This document shows positions 61,698 through 64,000 of a stretch of DNA of 64,000 nucleotides, piece by piece. The DNA is from an uncultured Bacilli bacterium (GTDB taxonomy: Bacteria; Bacillota_I; Bacilli_A; RF39; UBA660): assembly GCA_934129945.1 (NCBI GenBank), contig CAKOXC010000003.1, forward strand, positions 1 through 64,000. Reading direction: 5' to 3'. The notes beneath the pieces are model-generated. The model saw only the letters and a program-made list of their open reading frames with translations. It was not told the origin of the DNA and searched no databases. A program made the position numbers and the translations under genes. Position 1 is the first letter of the stretch, and the number at the start of each line of letters is the position of its first letter.

Positions 61698-62261
61698 ATG
61701 AGTAATGAATTGATAGATAGAAAACAAGTACAAGAGATGTTTTCATTAACTACAAAACAATTTGGTAGAATTATGAGAAATATAGAAAGAAGACATCCAT
61801 TAGAATCTTGGATTAAAAGAATAAAAGAAAATAATAAAGAAAAAATATATATAAAACAAGAATGTGTTGAATGGTTAAAGGAAGTTTATTTTAATAAAGA
61901 AGAACACTATTTAACTTTAGAAATAGAATTCTATAAAAAAAGAATATTTGCATTAGAACAGGAATTAGGAATAATCACTCAACCTAAAAAATATCGAAAT
62001 ACTTTATTAAGATTTTTAGATATAGAATTTAATAAAAGTAGAAATGTAATACAAGTAGCAGTTCATAGAATGCAAAAAGAATTTCATTATCCAATTAAGT
62101 ATGAAGTATCAGGTATGATTTTTGTAAAAGCAGAAGGTGTTAAATGGTTGCATGAAAATTATTTTAGAAGAGATTATTTGAAAGAGCTAGAAGAATATAA
62201 ATGGATGCTACAGAATCAAAAAAACAATAGTAATATCAAAGACACATTAAGATTTATTTGA
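61698..62261 (+). CDS. Protein with two tandem HTH-like units, 187 aa
   Basis: Two similar units of about 65 residues: residues 5-65 (DRKQVQEMFSLTTKQFGRIM, ending KQECVEWLKEVYF) and 97-157 (LLRFLDIEFNKSRNVIQVAV, ending KAEGVKWLHENYF). Both share the pattern [KE]..[CG]V.WL.E.YF. They look like duplicated winged-helix or HTH modules, suggesting DNA binding. The ribosome site AAAGGAGGTG is part of the leader hairpin. Family not recognised. Confidence 0.6.
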   Translation: MSNELIDRKQVQEMFSLTTKQFGRIMRNIERRHPLESWIKRIKENNKEKIYIKQECVEWLKEVYFNKEEHYLTLEIEFYKKRIFALEQELGIITQPKKYRNTLLRFLDIEFNKSRNVIQVAVHRMQKEFHYPIKYEVSGMIFVKAEGVKWLHENYFRRDYLKELEEYKWMLQNQKNNSNIKDTLRFI

Positions 62262-62313
62262 TATAATATTTATAGATTAAAACTTAAATTATTTAATGAG
62301 AAGAGGTGTTGTT

Positions 62314-63219
62314 GTGAGTATTGAAAATATAAAAGAAGTTTTATTAGAATGTTATTCTAAAGATTTATGTTATCCAAAAGTTCAAAATGAATGGAATGAT
62401 GTTAATAAATGTTTTGGAATGTGTGCAATAACATCTCTAATCATTAATGATTATTTTGGTGGAGACATTTGTAAAATTTATGTTGATGGGATTAGTCATT
62501 ATTTTAACTTAATAGAAGATAAAATTATAGATTTAACTTCAAGTCAGTTTAATTGTGATATAGATTATAAAAATTATCAAATTGTTGATAGAGAAATAAT
62601 ATTAACAGATGATACTAAACATAGATGTAACGTACTAAAAGAAAGATTAATAAATAAATTATTAAAGCAAGTTGATCAAGAAGTGTTTGATTGTAAATCT
62701 TGTGATAAATTAGTTGATAAATTTCCCAATGATACAACTGTATTTATAGGAAAAGATAATGACATAGTTTTAGTTGGTGAAGCACCTGCGAATAATGGAT
62801 GGCGAAAAAGTCATAAATTGTGGAGAGATGTGAGTGGTAAAGTATTGCCTAGCGGTGTTGTTTTACAAAAGTTATTTGATATTATTGATAGAGATATATT
62901 TGAAACTACATTTCTAGAATCGGTAAAGTGCTATCCACTTGAAAGAAAAAACTTAAAAACTTGTTCTAAAAATTGTAAGAATATAATGTTAGAACAATTA
63001 AAAATTTTAAATCCTAAATTGATTATTACTTTAGGAGAATTTCCAACTAGAAATTTATTAGAATTTGATTTTAAAAAGTTTGCAGATGTAGTTGGTAATA
63101 TCTATGAGGTTAATGGATATAAAATACTGCCTATATACCATCCTAGTCCAATATCTCCAAAAAGTTATACAGGTAACATTCCTATATTTGAAAAATTAAG
63201 AGATGAAAGGTGGTGCTGA
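62314..63219 (+). CDS. YunG-like domain fused to FeS uracil-DNA-glycosylase-like domain
   Basis: A 301-residue fusion. Residues 1-115 resemble YunG (CYPKVQNEWNDVNKCFGMCA, SHYFNLIEDKIIDLTSSQF). Residues 130-300 are a UDG-superfamily domain of the family 4/5 type: CKSC and KCYPLERKNLKTCSKNC cysteines for [4Fe-4S], motif GEAPA, LWRDVSGKVLPSG, and IYHPSP. GTG 62314 is chosen (AGAGGTG five bases before). UDGs remove modified bases; in a mobile region such enzymes may be repair or defence factors. The fusion is unusual. Confidence 0.8.
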   Translation: MSIENIKEVLLECYSKDLCYPKVQNEWNDVNKCFGMCAITSLIINDYFGGDICKIYVDGISHYFNLIEDKIIDLTSSQFNCDIDYKNYQIVDREIILTDDTKHRCNVLKERLINKLLKQVDQEVFDCKSCDKLVDKFPNDTTVFIGKDNDIVLVGEAPANNGWRKSHKLWRDVSGKVLPSGVVLQKLFDIIDRDIFETTFLESVKCYPLERKNLKTCSKNCKNIMLEQLKILNPKLIITLGEFPTRNLLEFDFKKFADVVGNIYEVNGYKILPIYHPSPISPKSYTGNIPIFEKLRDERWC

Positions 63220-63222
63220 GTG

Positions 63223-64000
63223 ATGAAAATAGAAAAATTATATTTTAAAAGATTATTAGAACTTTATAAAACTACAAAAATAGCTAAAATGATTATTATA
63301 GTTTTTACAATAACATTAATAATTGACAAAATGAATATTCCTACTGCAATATATAATTTTGGAGGATACTCTTTAATATTTGGAATTATACTGTTGGTTG
63401 GTATCTCCTTCTTTGAGTTATATCTAAAAGACTTAATATTGATTAAAGTAGTGAATTATTTTGATTTTAGTATTACAGTAGTATTTTTCTCTGGTGTTAT
63501 ATATTTAATAAATTATTTAATTTTTGAGTATTCATTAAACATATATAAATTATACTCGCTTATCATATTAATATTATTAAGTTTAATTTTAATTATCTTT
63601 AGGTATATATTTATAAATCAAAATAAAAAAGAAAAATACAATTCTAATATTATAGACTTAAAAGATGCTTATGAAAATAGGTTTCCAAATGGAGAAAATA
63701 GTTTATATTTTATTGATGAATCTCCTGTTGAATATGATTTATTGGAAAGAAATGAGATAATAAGTAATCTATATAATGATATTAAAGAATGCAGAACAGA
63801 GCATCAATATGTTATAGGACTTACTGGAGCATGGGGTTCTGGAAAAACAACAATTTTAAATAATGTTAAAAAGATAATAAAAGATTCCAAAGATAAGGAA
63901 TTAATAGTAATAGATTCATTTGATCCTTGGGTTTATGAAGATAAAACAGCATTATTCAGGGCCATGTTTGATACAATACTTTCTAAGATAGGATTCAAAT
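63223..64000 (+). CDS. KAP-family P-loop NTPase, truncated by window end
   Basis: An open frame from ATG 63223 (three bases after the preceding stop) runs off the window. Four hydrophobic segments lie near residues 20-40, 50-70, 78-98 and 105-130; then Walker A GAWGSGKTT at 202-210 and the conserved SFDPWVYED of KAP NTPases. KAP NTPases are membrane P-loop proteins found in phage-defence loci. At least 259 codons are present; the C-terminal part is outside. Confidence 0.8.
   Translation, partial: MKIEKLYFKRLLELYKTTKIAKMIIIVFTITLIIDKMNIPTAIYNFGGYSLIFGIILLVGISFFELYLKDLILIKVVNYFDFSITVVFFSGVIYLINYLIFEYSLNIYKLYSLIILILLSLILIIFRYIFINQNKKEKYNSNIIDLKDAYENRFPNGENSLYFIDESPVEYDLLERNEIISNLYNDIKECRTEHQYVIGLTGAWGSGKTTILNNVKKIIKDSKDKELIVIDSFDPWVYEDKTALFRAMFDTILSKIGFK

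Noticed and set aside
1..64000. CRISPR array or insertion sequence
   Set aside because: No regularly spaced repeats and no transposase gene were seen; the only recombinases are the tyrosine and serine integrases.
1..64000. Mycoplasma code (TGA = Trp)
   Set aside because: TGA ends many complete genes and Trp is encoded by TGG throughout.

Overview
The window is low-GC DNA (roughly a quarter to 30% G+C by eye) from a bacterium that uses the standard code: TGA ends many genes and Trp is TGG. Gene content (LysM/M23 and glucosaminidase wall hydrolases, LCP and TagO-type proteins, WhiA, ClpP, OmpR-type two-component system, CotF-like and Cse60-like small proteins) points to a walled Gram-positive of the Bacilli / Erysipelotrichia-like group, probably a gut species related to the walled relatives of Mollicutes. 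The lineage is inferred from gene content only.

Layout. (1) 1-7300: right end of an integrative element: CPBP protease, five accessory genes, an ArdC-like antirestriction protein, an excisionase-like HTH protein and a tyrosine integrase. It ends in a duplicated 3' half of tRNA-Trp (7254-7297, candidate attR) followed by what looks like the tRNA gene's own terminator. Six of its genes seem to start at ATA or ATT behind near-perfect Shine-Dalgarno sites, and one of them has no usable ATG start. (2) 7375-31218: chromosome: two transglutaminase-like proteins, a 40-codon minus-strand gene, SDR plus YnbB-like PLP enzyme, metal exporter plus Fur-type regulator, CotF-like proteins, a membrane thioredoxin with a Lys/Thr tail, typA, lysS, patatin, YebC, a two-component system followed by a possible regulated small RNA, and a PadR-HAAS pair. 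(3) 31381-47599: core genes: rplK-rplA and rplJ-rplL with L1 and L10 leaders, tRNA-Asn, rplI-dnaB, M23 peptidase, walJ-like, rlmH, ung, yqeG-like, whiA, clpP, a flippase, trmB, secE-nusG, a lone ClpA/B-type AAA+ protein and a DAP-dehydrogenase-like enzyme. (4) 47612-56563: envelope cluster: LCP ligase, a secreted glucosaminidase ending in a dockerin, next to it a membrane-anchored cohesin protein, TagO/WecA-like transferase, GT4, Alg14/Alg13-like pair and GtrA. (5) 56635-64000: tRNA-His, then a second mobile region with a large serine recombinase, a radical SAM protein with viperin-like motifs, an SDR, a UlaG-like metallo-hydrolase, a protein with a duplicated DNA-binding-like unit behind a structured leader, a YunG/uracil-DNA-glycosylase fusion, and a KAP P-loop NTPase cut by the window edge.

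How it works together: the cohesin and dockerin genes suggest that a wall hydrolase is docked on a membrane receptor, beside glycopolymer synthesis and attachment genes. The last region looks like accessory, possibly defensive, cargo. Several starts (PadR at 29501, 61381 and the first element) suggest that ATT/ATA initiation is used repeatedly in this genome.
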